Notes: generated by a model not told the origin, from the sequence alone. Counted from the stretch's first letter, positions 36,933 to 46,389 are shown. The stretch: 64,000 bases of DNA from Psychroflexus sp. MES1-P1E (GCF_002836055.1 NZ_PJBS01000308.1:1-64000), one strand, 5' to 3'. Made by a program: numbers and translations.

Positions 36933-37371
36933 AAAAAAGATAATTATTACACTGTGTCTATTAACTTTAAGCTTTTTTGCAGAAGCTCAAGACAGAGACA
37001 CTGAGCAAATAGAACAGTTGAAAATTGCATTTTTTACTGAAAAATTAAACTTATCTGCTAAAGAAGCTGTGCGGTTTTGGCCCGTCTACAATCTTCACAA
37101 CAAACGTTATGAAGAATTAAGGGATAAGGAGTGGTCTACTATTAAATCTAAATTAGAGATAATTGAAACCTTAAGCCAGAAAGAGGCTGAAGTTTTGCTA
37201 GACAACTACATGTCATATAAGCAAGCTGGAGTTGATTACAGAGAGGATTTTGTAAAAAACCTAAAAGAAGTCATTACTTCCAAGCAAATCATGATGCTTA
37301 AAAAAGCGGAATATGATTTCAATAAAAAACTTTTGAAACAATACCAATCTGATAAGTCATCTAACGAGTAA
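36925..37371 (+). CDS. Periplasmic Spy/CpxP-like helical sensor protein
   Basis: The 148-residue protein starts at the third in-frame ATG (36925), which gives a clean signal peptide (MNRKKIIITLC...FFAEAQ). Two earlier ATGs at 36895 and 36919 would extend it. The mature part is all helical and charged, with LNLSAKEAVRFWPVYN, resembling the LTxxQ-type repeats of periplasmic proteins that follow ECF sigma genes in Flavobacteriaceae. It may sense misfolding or metals, which is inference. The gene overlaps the upstream stop by 8 bases. Confidence 0.72.
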   Translation: MNRKKIIITLCLLTLSFFAEAQDRDTEQIEQLKIAFFTEKLNLSAKEAVRFWPVYNLHNKRYEELRDKEWSTIKSKLEIIETLSQKEAEVLLDNYMSYKQAGVDYREDFVKNLKEVITSKQIMMLKKAEYDFNKKLLKQYQSDKSSNE

Positions 37372-37401
37372 ATATCTATTTTTGCAGATTAAACCATAAT
37401 C

Positions 37402-38616
37402 ATGCGCTTACATAGAAATTTAGTCTTTGCCGTTGTTGATACACTTCACCTTATCTTCAATGAAGATAAATATGCGGATAAGGAAATCTCAAATACTTTA
37501 AAGCGAGATAAGCGCTGGGGGGCAAGAGATCGAGGGTTCATAGCAGAAACCACTTATGATATCGTAAGGTGGAAAAGACTATATACTGAAATTGCAGACG
37601 TAAACCCTCCCTTTTCTAGACCTAACCTATTTAGACTTTTTACGGTCTGGGCCACCTTAAAGGGTATAGAAATTCCAGATTGGAAACAGTTTGAGGATAC
37701 TCCTACACGAAGAATAAAAGGCAGATTTGACGAACTTTCAAAAATCACAAAATATGCTGAATCCATTCCAGATTGGATAGATGAACTTGGCAGAAAAGAA
37801 TTAGGAAAACTGTGGGAAAGTGAAATCCATGCATTAAACGAACAAGCGAAAGTGATTTTAAGGACCAATACGCTTAAAATCACTCCCACAAAACTCCAAC
37901 TGATACTAGATGAAGAATTTATACCTACTAAATTAATAAAAGGATATCCTGAGGCCTTAGAACTTTATGAAAGAGCGGATGTTTTCAAAACAGAAGCTTT
38001 CAAAAAAGGATTTTTTGAGGTGCAAGATGCATCGTCACAGAAAGTAGCACATGCTTTAAAACTTGAGCCTGGCTTAAGAGTTATCGATGCTTGTGCAGGT
38101 GCTGGAGGGAAAACGTTACACATCGCTGCTTTAATGGAAAACAAAGGCCAAGTTATCGCTATGGATATCTATGGCAATAAACTTAAAGAGCTAAAACGCA
38201 GAGCAAAACGTGCAGGAGCTCATAACTTGGAAACTAGAGAAATAGACTCCACGAAGGTCATCAAGAAATTACATGACTCTGCAGACCGCGTATTAATTGA
38301 CGCTCCCTGTACAGGCTTAGGTGTTCTCCGACGAAATCCTGATGCTAAGTGGAAGTTAACGCCTGAATTTCTAAAGGAAATTAAAGAAAAACAACAAAAT
38401 TTACTCTTAGACTATAGTAAAATGGTAAAGCCAGGGGGTTTATTGGTATATGCCACATGCTCCATTTTACCGACAGAGAATCAAGTTCAAATACAGGATT
38501 TCTTAAACTCCCCTGAAGGTGAATTCTTTCAACTAGATACAGATGAAAAAATCCTTGCCCATAAATCAGGATACGATGGGTTTTATTATGCCGTCCTCAA
38601 GAATAATAAATCATAA
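37402..38616 (+). CDS. RsmB/NOL1/NOP2-family rRNA cytosine-C5 methyltransferase
   Basis: The protein has 404 residues. The N-terminal NusB-like helical part spans about 1-150. The SAM domain has DACAGAGGKTLHIAAL, with motif IV DAPCTGLGVLRRNPDAKW and motif VI YATCSILPTENQVQ. The two cysteines (PC and TC) are the catalytic pair of RNA m5C methyltransferases. The probable target is 16S rRNA C967, as for RsmB, but other sites are possible. The secreted endonuclease follows with one base between stop and GTG start. Confidence 0.9.
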   Translation: MRLHRNLVFAVVDTLHLIFNEDKYADKEISNTLKRDKRWGARDRGFIAETTYDIVRWKRLYTEIADVNPPFSRPNLFRLFTVWATLKGIEIPDWKQFEDTPTRRIKGRFDELSKITKYAESIPDWIDELGRKELGKLWESEIHALNEQAKVILRTNTLKITPTKLQLILDEEFIPTKLIKGYPEALELYERADVFKTEAFKKGFFEVQDASSQKVAHALKLEPGLRVIDACAGAGGKTLHIAALMENKGQVIAMDIYGNKLKELKRRAKRAGAHNLETREIDSTKVIKKLHDSADRVLIDAPCTGLGVLRRNPDAKWKLTPEFLKEIKEKQQNLLLDYSKMVKPGGLLVYATCSILPTENQVQIQDFLNSPEGEFFQLDTDEKILAHKSGYDGFYYAVLKNNKS

Positions 38617-38617
38617 A

Positions 38618-40528
38618 GTGAAACTTTTTACATCCTCCTTATTTTTGGTGCTAACAACATTAACCCATGCACAAGCACCTTCCGGTTATTATGAAAGTAC
38701 CAACGACTTACTGAGTTACGAACTTAAAACTGCCCTTAAAATTATCATAGATGATATTGGTGATGATAATGATTTCCCTTTTCATCAGGACCAAGGCTAT
38801 GGAGCATTATACGATGCCTATGCTACTGAAAATAGTGGAGATAGTGACGATTATTTCGAAAATGATGGGACTGTTTTGGATATGTATTCTGAACGTGTTC
38901 CAGGGGTTGATAATTATAACTATGAGCATTTGGAGAATAACTGTGGTAACTATTCCAGTGAAGGAGATTGTTATAACAGAGAACATTTAGTACCTCAATC
39001 TACATTTAACAGTGCATCCCCCATGAAGAACGACTATTTCCATGTGGTCCCTTCCGATGGAGCTGTTAACGGAGCACGAGGAAGTTTTCCTTTTGGAGAA
39101 GTCACAAGTCCAAATTACACCTCTACAAATGGGTCTAAACGAGGTCCAAATACTTTCCCTGGTTACACAGGAACGGTATTTGAACCTATTGACGAATTCA
39201 AGGGGGATATCGCTAGGGCTGTACTTTACTTTGCTATTCGATACGAAGATGAATTCAATTCTAGTTGGAGAACAAACGAAGTGTTAGCAGATAATCCTCA
39301 AGAGTTTTTTGTGGATTGGTACCTAGAACTTTTACTGTCTTGGCACCTCAATGATCCTGTTGGCGAAAGAGAAATAGATAGGAATAACAATGGATATCAA
39401 TTTCAAAGCAACCGAAACCCGTTGATAGATCGTCCTGAATTTGCATTGATGATCTGGGGAGATTTCACGGACAATGAGCCACCTTCTGCTCCATCAGATT
39501 TACTAGCCAACACTATTACTAATTTTAGTTTACAACTAAGTTGGACTTCATCTGAAGATAATGTTGCTGTTGCCCAATATATTATTGAACAAGATAATGT
39601 CGATATCGGTACTGTAGGGTCCAACCAATCCACCTATCTCGTCACAGGATTAAACGCTGAGACCCTTTATAATTTCAGGGTCTATGCACTAGACCAAGGT
39701 GGAAATGTGTCTGAACCAAGTGAAAATCTAGATGTTTTAACTCTGGCAGACCCTAACTATCTTATTTTTGAAGATTTTGAGAACTGCACTACTGTTTTAG
39801 ATAACTTCACGGCAGTAAGTGAACTAAGTCCATTAGATTGGAGATGTGTTTCTGATGGTGGTGAAAATAATTCTCAGGCTTACCAAATGAACGCTTATCA
39901 AAATGGACAAGTCCCTAGTTTGGACTGGTTAATTACAAGTAGCAAAATTAATTTTGACGAATTTGAATCTGAAAAAATAAGCTTTTTTGCTTCTGCAAGT
40001 TATGGAAACACAAAACTAGAACTTCTTTTTTCATCCTCCTATACTGGAAATGGGAACCCCTCTAGTTTTGATTGGCAAGAAGTACCCAATGTAGAAATTC
40101 CTCTTCATCCAAATGAGAGTTCTTCTTTGTTTACCTATAAAGCCGAATCTATTGATATTTCTGAAATACCTGAGAATGTTTATATCGCTTTTCGATATAA
40201 TACAGATAATGATCGAGAGGCAACGCGTTGGACTGTTGATAATTTTAGAATTATGGGAGAACAGGTTTTAACTTCTTCCAGCTTCTATGATACGTTAGGC
40301 ATTAAGTTGTATCCAAATCCGTTGAAAAATTCGCATATTCATATAAGTTTTAATTCTAATGATCAAAAAAGAATAGAGCTTTATGATTTAACTGGTAAAG
40401 TATTATTAACAAAACACAGTCAGCTAAATTATTTTAAGGAAGATTTGAGTTGGTTAACACCTGGAATCTATTTTTTCAAAATCTATCAACATGGTAATTC
40501 AGTGATTAAGAAGTTAGTGAAAAAATAA
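38618..40528 (+). CDS. Secreted endonuclease I with FN3 and T9SS sorting domains
   Basis: The 636-residue protein uses a GTG start at 38618, one base after the upstream stop. The longer frame from 38543 would overlap the methyltransferase and spoil the signal peptide (KLFTSSLFLVLTTLTHAQ). Residues about 20-260 are endonuclease I (EndA/NucM), with YNREHLVPQSTF holding the catalytic His and HVVPSDGAVNGARGSFPFGE. A fibronectin type III domain (about 285-370) and a jelly-roll-like domain follow. The last 70 residues are a type A T9SS signal (LYPNPLKNS...GIYFFKI...KKLVKK). It is secreted and likely degrades extracellular DNA. Confidence 0.9.
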   Translation: MKLFTSSLFLVLTTLTHAQAPSGYYESTNDLLSYELKTALKIIIDDIGDDNDFPFHQDQGYGALYDAYATENSGDSDDYFENDGTVLDMYSERVPGVDNYNYEHLENNCGNYSSEGDCYNREHLVPQSTFNSASPMKNDYFHVVPSDGAVNGARGSFPFGEVTSPNYTSTNGSKRGPNTFPGYTGTVFEPIDEFKGDIARAVLYFAIRYEDEFNSSWRTNEVLADNPQEFFVDWYLELLLSWHLNDPVGEREIDRNNNGYQFQSNRNPLIDRPEFALMIWGDFTDNEPPSAPSDLLANTITNFSLQLSWTSSEDNVAVAQYIIEQDNVDIGTVGSNQSTYLVTGLNAETLYNFRVYALDQGGNVSEPSENLDVLTLADPNYLIFEDFENCTTVLDNFTAVSELSPLDWRCVSDGGENNSQAYQMNAYQNGQVPSLDWLITSSKINFDEFESEKISFFASASYGNTKLELLFSSSYTGNGNPSSFDWQEVPNVEIPLHPNESSSLFTYKAESIDISEIPENVYIAFRYNTDNDREATRWTVDNFRIMGEQVLTSSSFYDTLGIKLYPNPLKNSHIHISFNSNDQKRIELYDLTGKVLLTKHSQLNYFKEDLSWLTPGIYFFKIYQHGNSVIKKLVKK

Positions 40529-40558
40529 AAAAGGTCAGTAGAATATCCTGACCTTTTT
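40528..40558. terminator. Bidirectional terminator
   Basis: AAAAAGGTCAG and CTGACCTTTTT form an 11-bp stem with a 9-base loop. It lies between the convergent endonuclease I and DUF4168 genes and can serve both. Confidence 0.85.
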
Positions 40559-40586
40559 AGGTGGGCTGATATAACCAAGTTTAGTT

Positions 40587-41054
40587 TTATTTTTTCATCG
40601 GATTCTCACCTGTCTTGTTTTTCATCAATATACCTTGCAATTTCTTTTGTAATTCTGGGCTACTCTGAAGTTGAGCTCCAATTTTCTCATATTGCTCTAA
40701 GGTTAAACCTTTCTCCTTAATCTTATTTTGCATATCTTCTTGAACGCCGCCTTGCATAGCCTCAATCTTTTTAAGAGCTGCCTTTTGCTTCACCATTTCA
40801 TCTTCAGTGGCATCTGCCTCAACCTCAGGATCCATTTCTGCTTGATAAATTTCATTGAAACGCTTCGCTGTTATTCCCTCAGCTTCAATAGCTGTAACCA
40901 TTTCCTGCTGAATTTGTTGATTTACCTGTTGAACAGTTTGGTAAGCCTCTGCAAATTTTTGAAGTTGAGCATCGCTTACTTTTTCTTCTGTTTGAGCAGA
41001 TGTAGATAGTAACCCAAACATAAATATACCGATGGTTAAAATTACTTTTTTCAT
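40587..41054 (-). CDS. DUF4168-family exported protein
   Basis: The 155-residue protein has a signal peptide (MKKVILTIGIFMFGLLSTSAQ). The mature part is a charged, Gln/Glu-rich helical protein with the DUF4168 pattern (DAQLQKFAEAYQTVQQV ... LTLEQYEKIGAQLQSSPELQKKLQ). It is periplasmic and of unknown function. It is separated from mazG by 109 bases and is probably transcribed alone. Confidence 0.88.
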   Translation of the reverse strand: MKKVILTIGIFMFGLLSTSAQTEEKVSDAQLQKFAEAYQTVQQVNQQIQQEMVTAIEAEGITAKRFNEIYQAEMDPEVEADATEDEMVKQKAALKKIEAMQGGVQEDMQNKIKEKGLTLEQYEKIGAQLQSSPELQKKLQGILMKNKTGENPMKK

Positions 41055-41163
41055 GAGTTTTGTTTTTAATAGTTTATAATAACAATGATATGAATTAAGG
41101 TTTAGCCAAAAAAAAATAGTGGCCTAATTATGTATATCTTTAACTTTTAGAAATTAATTTTTC

Positions 41164-41943
41164 TCAAAGTTTTAGATGTTTTGCCTCCTCCCAAAACTTA
41201 TCCATTTCCTCCAATGACATAGTTGATAAATCTAAATTATGCTCTACAGCTCTTTTCTCTAGATGTTGAAATCTAAAAATAAACTTTTTATTAGTTCGCT
41301 CTAAAGCTGTTTCGGGATCGATCTTTAAGAATCTTGCGTAATTGATCATAGAAAATAAAACATCTCCAAATTCATCTTCTATTTTATTTAAATCATTTGC
41401 TTTCACCTCTTCTTGTAGCTCACTTAATTCTTCCTGGACTTTTTCAAAAACTTGTGAGGGTTCTTCCCAATCGAAGCCAACACCAGCAACTTTATCTTGA
41501 ATCCTACTGGCTTTTATTAAAGCTGGCAAAGATTTAGGGACACCTTGTAAAACACTTTTATTTCCCTCTTTTAACTTTATTTTTTCCCAATTTTCTTTGA
41601 CCTGCTTTTCGTTTTCAACTTTTACATCTCCATAGATGTGAGGATGCCGGTTAACCAGCTTTTTACAAAGGCTATCTATCACATCAGTAATATCAAAATC
41701 TTCAGTTTCACTTGCTATTTTTGAATAAAATACGATGTGAAGCAATACATCTCCCAGCTCTTTTTTTATCTCCACCTTATCATTTTCCAAAATAGCATCT
41801 CCAAGTTCATAAACCTCTTCCACTGTCAAATTCCGAAGAGATTCCATAGTTTGTTTTCTATCCCACGGACACTTTTCTCTGAGTTCGTCCATCATGTCTA
41901 GCAAATTCTCAAATGCTTTTAATTGCTTTTGTTTTGTATACAT
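41164..41943 (-). CDS. mazG: Nucleoside triphosphate pyrophosphohydrolase MazG
   Basis: The 259-residue protein starts at the ATG at 41943 (MYTKQKQLKAFENLL). The longer frame to 41985 adds a non-homologous extension. Two MazG domains are present: the first with CPWDRKQT, EEVYELGDAI and ELGDVLLHIVFYS, the second with VGFDWEEPSQVFEKVQEELSELQEE and DEFGDVLFSMINYAR. The EExxE and ExxD motifs bind magnesium. It hydrolyses non-canonical (d)NTPs to monophosphates. The length is normal. Confidence 0.95.
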   Translation of the reverse strand: MYTKQKQLKAFENLLDMMDELREKCPWDRKQTMESLRNLTVEEVYELGDAILENDKVEIKKELGDVLLHIVFYSKIASETEDFDITDVIDSLCKKLVNRHPHIYGDVKVENEKQVKENWEKIKLKEGNKSVLQGVPKSLPALIKASRIQDKVAGVGFDWEEPSQVFEKVQEELSELQEEVKANDLNKIEDEFGDVLFSMINYARFLKIDPETALERTNKKFIFRFQHLEKRAVEHNLDLSTMSLEEMDKFWEEAKHLKL

Positions 41944-43097
41944 TTTTTGTGCCAATTTAATGTTTGTAAAGTATGATTTCAGCAATTACCAGCCTATCAA
42001 AAGTTTGTTCGCCAAAATATCTATGATTTATTTTGCATATTTACTCATTGTGTTAGAGTTGATGCTACTTTCTTTAGATTTTATGATCGGTTACTGTGAA
42101 ATTTCTTTTTGCATTACTTATCGCAAGACCCATTTTAAAGTTTCTTTAGGGGTTCGTTCGTTTGATTTTTCACTGACATATATCTCAATATAATCTGCAA
42201 TGTTTATTTATGATTTATTTTAATGTGTAAATACTACCGTTTACTCATCGGCTATTGACTCTTGCATTGAACGGCCTATTCTCTCTGGCTTATCAACCTT
42301 TAAAGCTCAGTTGTAGTTGTTTCTATTTAGATGAAAAACCTTTTATAGTCGTACTCAAAAGGAAAATGGTCATGAATATAACTTTGAACTTAACATTGAC
42401 GTTTCATTTAGCAATTACTACTTCGATCAACCAGTTTTACAGTGATAACCTCATTTGCTCTTAAACTTGGAAATGTCGAATGCTTAACAGCGATTCTAAA
42501 TTAATTCTATTTTATCCCGCTCCCCTTTAAATGAAAACGACATCCATTTTTGTTTAGAACATAAAGTGAAAAATAATAATTATCTATGTAACTATTTTAA
42601 AATCAAATAAATATATGAAATAATCTCAGAATTAGGGCTATTAACGGATATACAAAATTAATTTAATAAAATTGATACACTCAAAACCAGTGAGAATAAA
42701 TCTTATGTATTAAGAAATAGAAATAGATACAATCTATAAGAAAGACGAGGTTAGTGAAATAGATTTACTTCGAAAAAAAATATTTATTCCAACGGGCTAA
42801 AAAAGTATGCTGAGAACTCCCTTCTTTCTGAAAAGTAAGGCCTTTCGGTATAATATTGAGATTAAAAATGATACGCTGAAATATGGTCTGTAACCCCATT
42901 CAAATATACGCCTACAAGAAAGATCTGTTTCTGACACTAATTAAGAATTATGGTTTTATTTCAGAATAGATAGTTTGAGAAAAAGTATTGGATTTGATAA
43001 AAAAACACATAAATTTATAAATGGCTTTTACGAAATTAAACCAGAAATTTGATGTGATTAGGCAATAAAAACTGAACCCTTAAGAGATAAACCTAGT
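41944..43097. other. Gene debris without intact genes
   Basis: This stretch is AT-rich and contains only short broken frames, for example at about 42362-42446 (GHEYNFELNIDVSFSNYYF then stops) and about 42520-42600 (NENDIHFCLEHKV). The two ORFs over 60 codons have membrane-like but low-quality composition and no family resemblance. The pattern fits decayed genes rather than a regulatory region. Confidence 0.5.
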
Positions 43098-43425
43098 CAT
43101 TGGAATTCTTTTTTGCTCGTCTTTATGTACCTAAAGAACGAATAATCATGGCCGTTTTATTTTCTTACTTCGCAACCAAATTTACAAGTAAACAAGTTAA
43201 AAAAATTACATCCAAAATTCAAACGGACAATCAGAATACAATGAAATCAGTACCGAATTTGAAAAAAATAGATTTAAGGTTTCAGCAAAAAAAGAAATGG
43301 AAATATGAACACAAGAAAATACGCCCTAGGAATTGTGAATCAAATTGATATCTTAATAAAAAAAGGCACTGAGTATAACGATATCACAATCGTAAAAGAC
43401 TGCAAATGAATTGATGAATAAATCC
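43098..43425 (+). pseudogene. Decayed partial copy of the alpha/beta hydrolase gene at 44683
   Basis: Base by base this follows 44748-45050 of the intact gene: TTGGAATT.TTTTTTGCTC, CAAATT.AC.., AAAATTCAAACGGACAATCAGAATACAATGA against AAATTCGGACGGACAGAATACAATGA, then CAAGGAATTGT-like and ACTGAGT.CAACA.CACAATCGT-like blocks. Several indels and stops break the frame, and the 3' part is missing. It is an older duplicate of the hydrolase. Confidence 0.75.
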
Positions 43426-43623
43426 AAGCAAGTTCAGAATAAATGAAAAACTCTTATCGTGAAGACTAAATTTCAAAAACTCAATCCATAAAAAATGTTT
43501 ATACATATTATTATATAATCAGTATATTGGATTTTTAATTGCATATTTTTCATAATAATTACCCAATTAATAAATAATAAGCATTTATTACTCTTTTAAT
43601 TATTATTTTTAATAAAAAAAATT
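43426..43623. other. AT-rich leader region of the SPFH gene
   Basis: Very AT-rich sequence precedes the SPFH gene and no clear -33/-7 pair was found. Part of it may continue the hydrolase relic. Confidence 0.3.
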
Positions 43624-44406
43624 ATGAAAACAAAAACTATTTTAAGTGTAGCCTTAGCCGTTATTTTTTTAAGCAGTTGTGCCGTTATTAGGCCTGGTGA
43701 AGCTGGAGTAAAGCAGACACTTGGCAAATTTTCAAACAAAGTGATAACCCAAGGAACTGTGGTTTACAATCCTTTTATAAGCAAAGTTATAAAAGAATCT
43801 ACACAGACTAATAATATAAAACTTTTTCTAAGTTTACCCAGTAAAGAAGGTCTGAGTGTAAATTCTGAGATTTCAATTTTATATCGCTTGGAAAAAAATA
43901 AAATACCATCTGTATTAGAGAATTTAGGGCGAGGATATGAATCTATAATTACTAGCGTATTTAGATCAGCTTCTTCTGATATATGTGCTCAGTTTTTTGC
44001 CAAGGATATGCATTCTGGGATGCGTGCAAAAATAGAGGAAGAAATCAAAATCAGTATGGGAGAGAATCTTAAGAAACAAGCTGATGGTATTGAACTTATT
44101 GCTGTTTTAATGAAAAGCATACAATTACCTCTTGGCTTAGCTAATTCTATAGAACGAAAATTGCAGGCTGAACAAGATGCGATGCGATTGGTATTTGTAC
44201 TAGAGCAAGAAAAATTAGAGGCCGAAAGAAAAATCATAGGTGCAAAGGGAGAAAGAGATGCGCAACTAATTTTGGCAGAAGGACTTACTGATCAAATTAT
44301 AAAAACTAGAAGTATAGAGGCCTTTAGTAAATTATCTCTATCTCCAAACTCCAAGATAATCATCACCGATGGGAAGGCTCCTCTATTGATTAATATTGAT
44401 GAATAA
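43624..44406 (+). CDS. SPFH/prohibitin-family lipoprotein
   Basis: The 260-residue protein starts with a lipoprotein signal (MKTKTILSVALAVIFLSSC, Cys19). Residues about 22-190 form the SPFH/Band 7 domain (VIRPGEAGVKQTLGKFSN... VYNPFISKV...). Residues about 185-240 are the Glu/Ala-rich coiled coil (KLQAEQDAMRLVFVLEQEKLEAERKIIGAKGERDAQLILAEG). The family builds membrane-associated ring assemblies and scaffolds proteases. Here a lipid anchor replaces the usual membrane helix. The gene is isolated in accessory DNA and is followed by a strong terminator. Confidence 0.85.
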   Translation: MKTKTILSVALAVIFLSSCAVIRPGEAGVKQTLGKFSNKVITQGTVVYNPFISKVIKESTQTNNIKLFLSLPSKEGLSVNSEISILYRLEKNKIPSVLENLGRGYESIITSVFRSASSDICAQFFAKDMHSGMRAKIEEEIKISMGENLKKQADGIELIAVLMKSIQLPLGLANSIERKLQAEQDAMRLVFVLEQEKLEAERKIIGAKGERDAQLILAEGLTDQIIKTRSIEAFSKLSLSPNSKIIITDGKAPLLINIDE

Positions 44407-44548
44407 ATTTTTAAACATAATTTGTGGTTCAACGGATACTCAGTAGATCCCCAAATGCAAAAATCAGTCGTATTGACACTTAATTACCTATAATGCTAAA
44501 TACTGATTAGAATACTCACTTTTTTTTCGTTTTGTTTATGTTTTAAGT

Positions 44549-44578
44549 AAAGGCCATCTCAAATTTGAGATGGCCTTT
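44549..44578. terminator. Perfect 30-base palindrome, terminator
   Basis: AAAGGCCATCTCAAA is followed directly by its reverse complement, giving a perfect inverted repeat with T/A-rich flanks. It lies about 145 bases after the SPFH stop and can terminate transcription from either side. Confidence 0.7.
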
Positions 44579-44682
44579 AGCTTTATAGAAAACGGTAGTG
44601 TATCCGGTGACACAATTACCTGAATTTTGAAAAGAAAAAAATAATTATATTCACATGATAATCAAACTTAAAACCTCAAGAG

Positions 44683-45375
44683 TTGTTTGAACTAAAACCG
44701 GCGCTTCACATTTATAAGCTAGGAGCATCGATAAAAATAGGCCTATTCCTTGGAATTATTTTTTGCTCATCTCTATGGGCTTGTGGAACAAATAATGACG
44801 ACCGCTATATTTTCTTCCTTCACAATCGATTTTTAGAAGAACACGAATTAAATGAAATACATCCCAAATTCGGACGGACAGAATACAATGAGATCATTAC
44901 CAAATTTAAAAAAAACGGATTTAAAGTTTTCAGTGAAAAAAGAAACGGAAATGTAAATGCGAGAGAATATGCCCAAGGAATTGTAATTCAAATTAATAGC
45001 TTAATAGAGAGCGGTACTGAGTCCAACAACATAACAATCGTTGGAACTTCAAAAGGTGGATATATTGCTCAATACGTTTCAACATTAGCAAGAAATCCAG
45101 ACTTGAATTTTGTTTTTATCGGAAGTTTTAGAACTAGCGACTTGGTAAACAATCCAGAAATCAACTATTGTGGAAACATTCTAACCATTTACGAAAAGTC
45201 CGATCCCTTTGGAGTTTCTGCATTAGACCGTAAAAAATCTTCAACCTGCAAAATCAAACATTTTGAAGAAATTGAGCTAAATACAGGAATGGGACATGGC
45301 TTTTTATTTAAAGCTTTAAAAGAATGGATTGAGCCAACAATAGATTGGGCTAACAGAAATTACAAAAGCAAGTAA
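44683..45375 (+). CDS. Small alpha/beta-hydrolase-fold lipoprotein
   Basis: The 230-residue protein needs a TTG start at 44683, since no in-frame ATG precedes the signal region. The hydrophobic segment ends FCSSLWAC, a probable lipobox. The nucleophile elbow is VGTSKGGY (Ser in GTSKG). An acidic residue in YEKSDPFG and the histidine in TGMGHGFLF complete a likely triad, and an HN in FFLHNRF may form the oxyanion strand. The substrate is unknown. A decayed copy lies upstream (43098-43425) and a copy of its last 90 bases lies after lgt (46301-46389). The unusual start makes the 5' end uncertain. Confidence 0.75.
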   Translation: MFELKPALHIYKLGASIKIGLFLGIIFCSSLWACGTNNDDRYIFFLHNRFLEEHELNEIHPKFGRTEYNEIITKFKKNGFKVFSEKRNGNVNAREYAQGIVIQINSLIESGTESNNITIVGTSKGGYIAQYVSTLARNPDLNFVFIGSFRTSDLVNNPEINYCGNILTIYEKSDPFGVSALDRKKSSTCKIKHFEEIELNTGMGHGFLFKALKEWIEPTIDWANRNYKSK

Positions 45376-45432
45376 TAAGAGTCTGAGAACCTATTTAGAT
45401 CAAGTAAAAATGAATCCTAATTAACATAACTA

Positions 45433-46263
45433 ATGAAAGATAAAATTATAAATTGGAATGTAGAACCAGTGATTTTTTGGATAACTGACACATTTCCTTT
45501 AAAATATTATGGCTTGTTTTTTATGACGGGGCTTCTCTTAGCTCATTTCATTTTAAAACGCTTTTACATCAAAGAAAGTATACCAATTGAAAATTTAGAA
45601 AAGCTATTTATCTACATCGTTGTTGGAACACTTTTGGGAGCAAGACTTGGACATTGTTTATTTTATGACCCTTCCTACTATTTTCAAAATCCAGTCGAAA
45701 TTTTTCTCCCTATCAAAAAGATAGGAGACTCCTATCAATTTATTGGATTTCAAGGACTAGCTAGTCATGGAGGAGCCATGGGGGTTTTAATTGCAATCGC
45801 TCTCTATTGTAAAAAATATAAAACTAACTTTTTATGGGTGTTAGACAGAGTGACAATTGTTGCACCAATTGCAGCTGCTTTTATAAGATTTGGGAATTTT
45901 ATGAACTCAGAAATTTATGGGAAACCAACCGATGGAAGCTGGGGCGTTGTTTTTCAAAGAGATGATTTAATACCAAGACATCCAACTCAACTCTATGAGG
46001 CTTTTTCATACCTTCTCATATTTGGTATCTTATTTTTTACATATAAGAATAAAGCTAAAGAAAAAGGTAACGGACTTATATTTGGAGTGTTTTTAGTTTT
46101 ACTATTTTAAACACGATTTTTAATTGAGTTTTTTAAAGAAAATCAGGTTGGATTCGAAAGTGAAATGTTGATTAATATGGGACAAGTTTTAAGTATTCCT
46201 TTCATTATAATCGGGCTGATTTTAATAATTACAAGGAAAAGACAAGCAGGCAAAACCTTATAG
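45433..46263 (+). pseudogene. lgt: Prolipoprotein diacylglyceryl transferase with in-frame stop
   Basis: The reading frame from the ATG at 45433 gives 225 residues and hits TAA at 46108-46110. It stays open in the same frame to TAG at 46261-46263 ([16 protein letters not shown] ... [17 protein letters not shown]), which is exactly the missing C-terminal Lgt region. The full length would be 276 residues, the normal Lgt size. The front part has the Lgt signature: GARLGHCLFYDPSYY, GLASHGGAMG, RFGNFMNSEIYGKPTDGSWGVVF and RHPTQLYEA. The enzyme adds diacylglycerol to lipoprotein cysteines and is usually essential in diderms, so another copy probably exists elsewhere. A sequencing error or stop readthrough is the alternative. 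Confidence 0.82.
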
Positions 46264-46300
46264 GAATGGTACTATTTTGAGGAAACAGATCCGAGTAGAT

Positions 46301-46389
46301 GAATGGGACTCAGCTTTTTATTTAAAGCTTTAAAAGAATGGATTGAGCCCACAATAGATTGGGTTAACGGAAAGGACAGGAGCAAGTAA
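46301..46389 (+). repeat. Duplicate of the 3' end of the hydrolase gene
   Basis: The sequence CTTTTTATTTAAAGC and onward to the stop codon matches 45287-45375 of the intact hydrolase with about ten differences. It ends in the same place (AGCAAGTAA). Together with the intact gene it forms direct repeats around lgt, about 1 kb apart. The rest of the hydrolase gene is absent here. Confidence 0.85.

Noticed and set aside
41894-42464. Two hydrophobic ORFs after mazG
   Set aside because: Atypical composition, one overlaps the mazG start antisense, and neighbouring frames show shredded coding remains.
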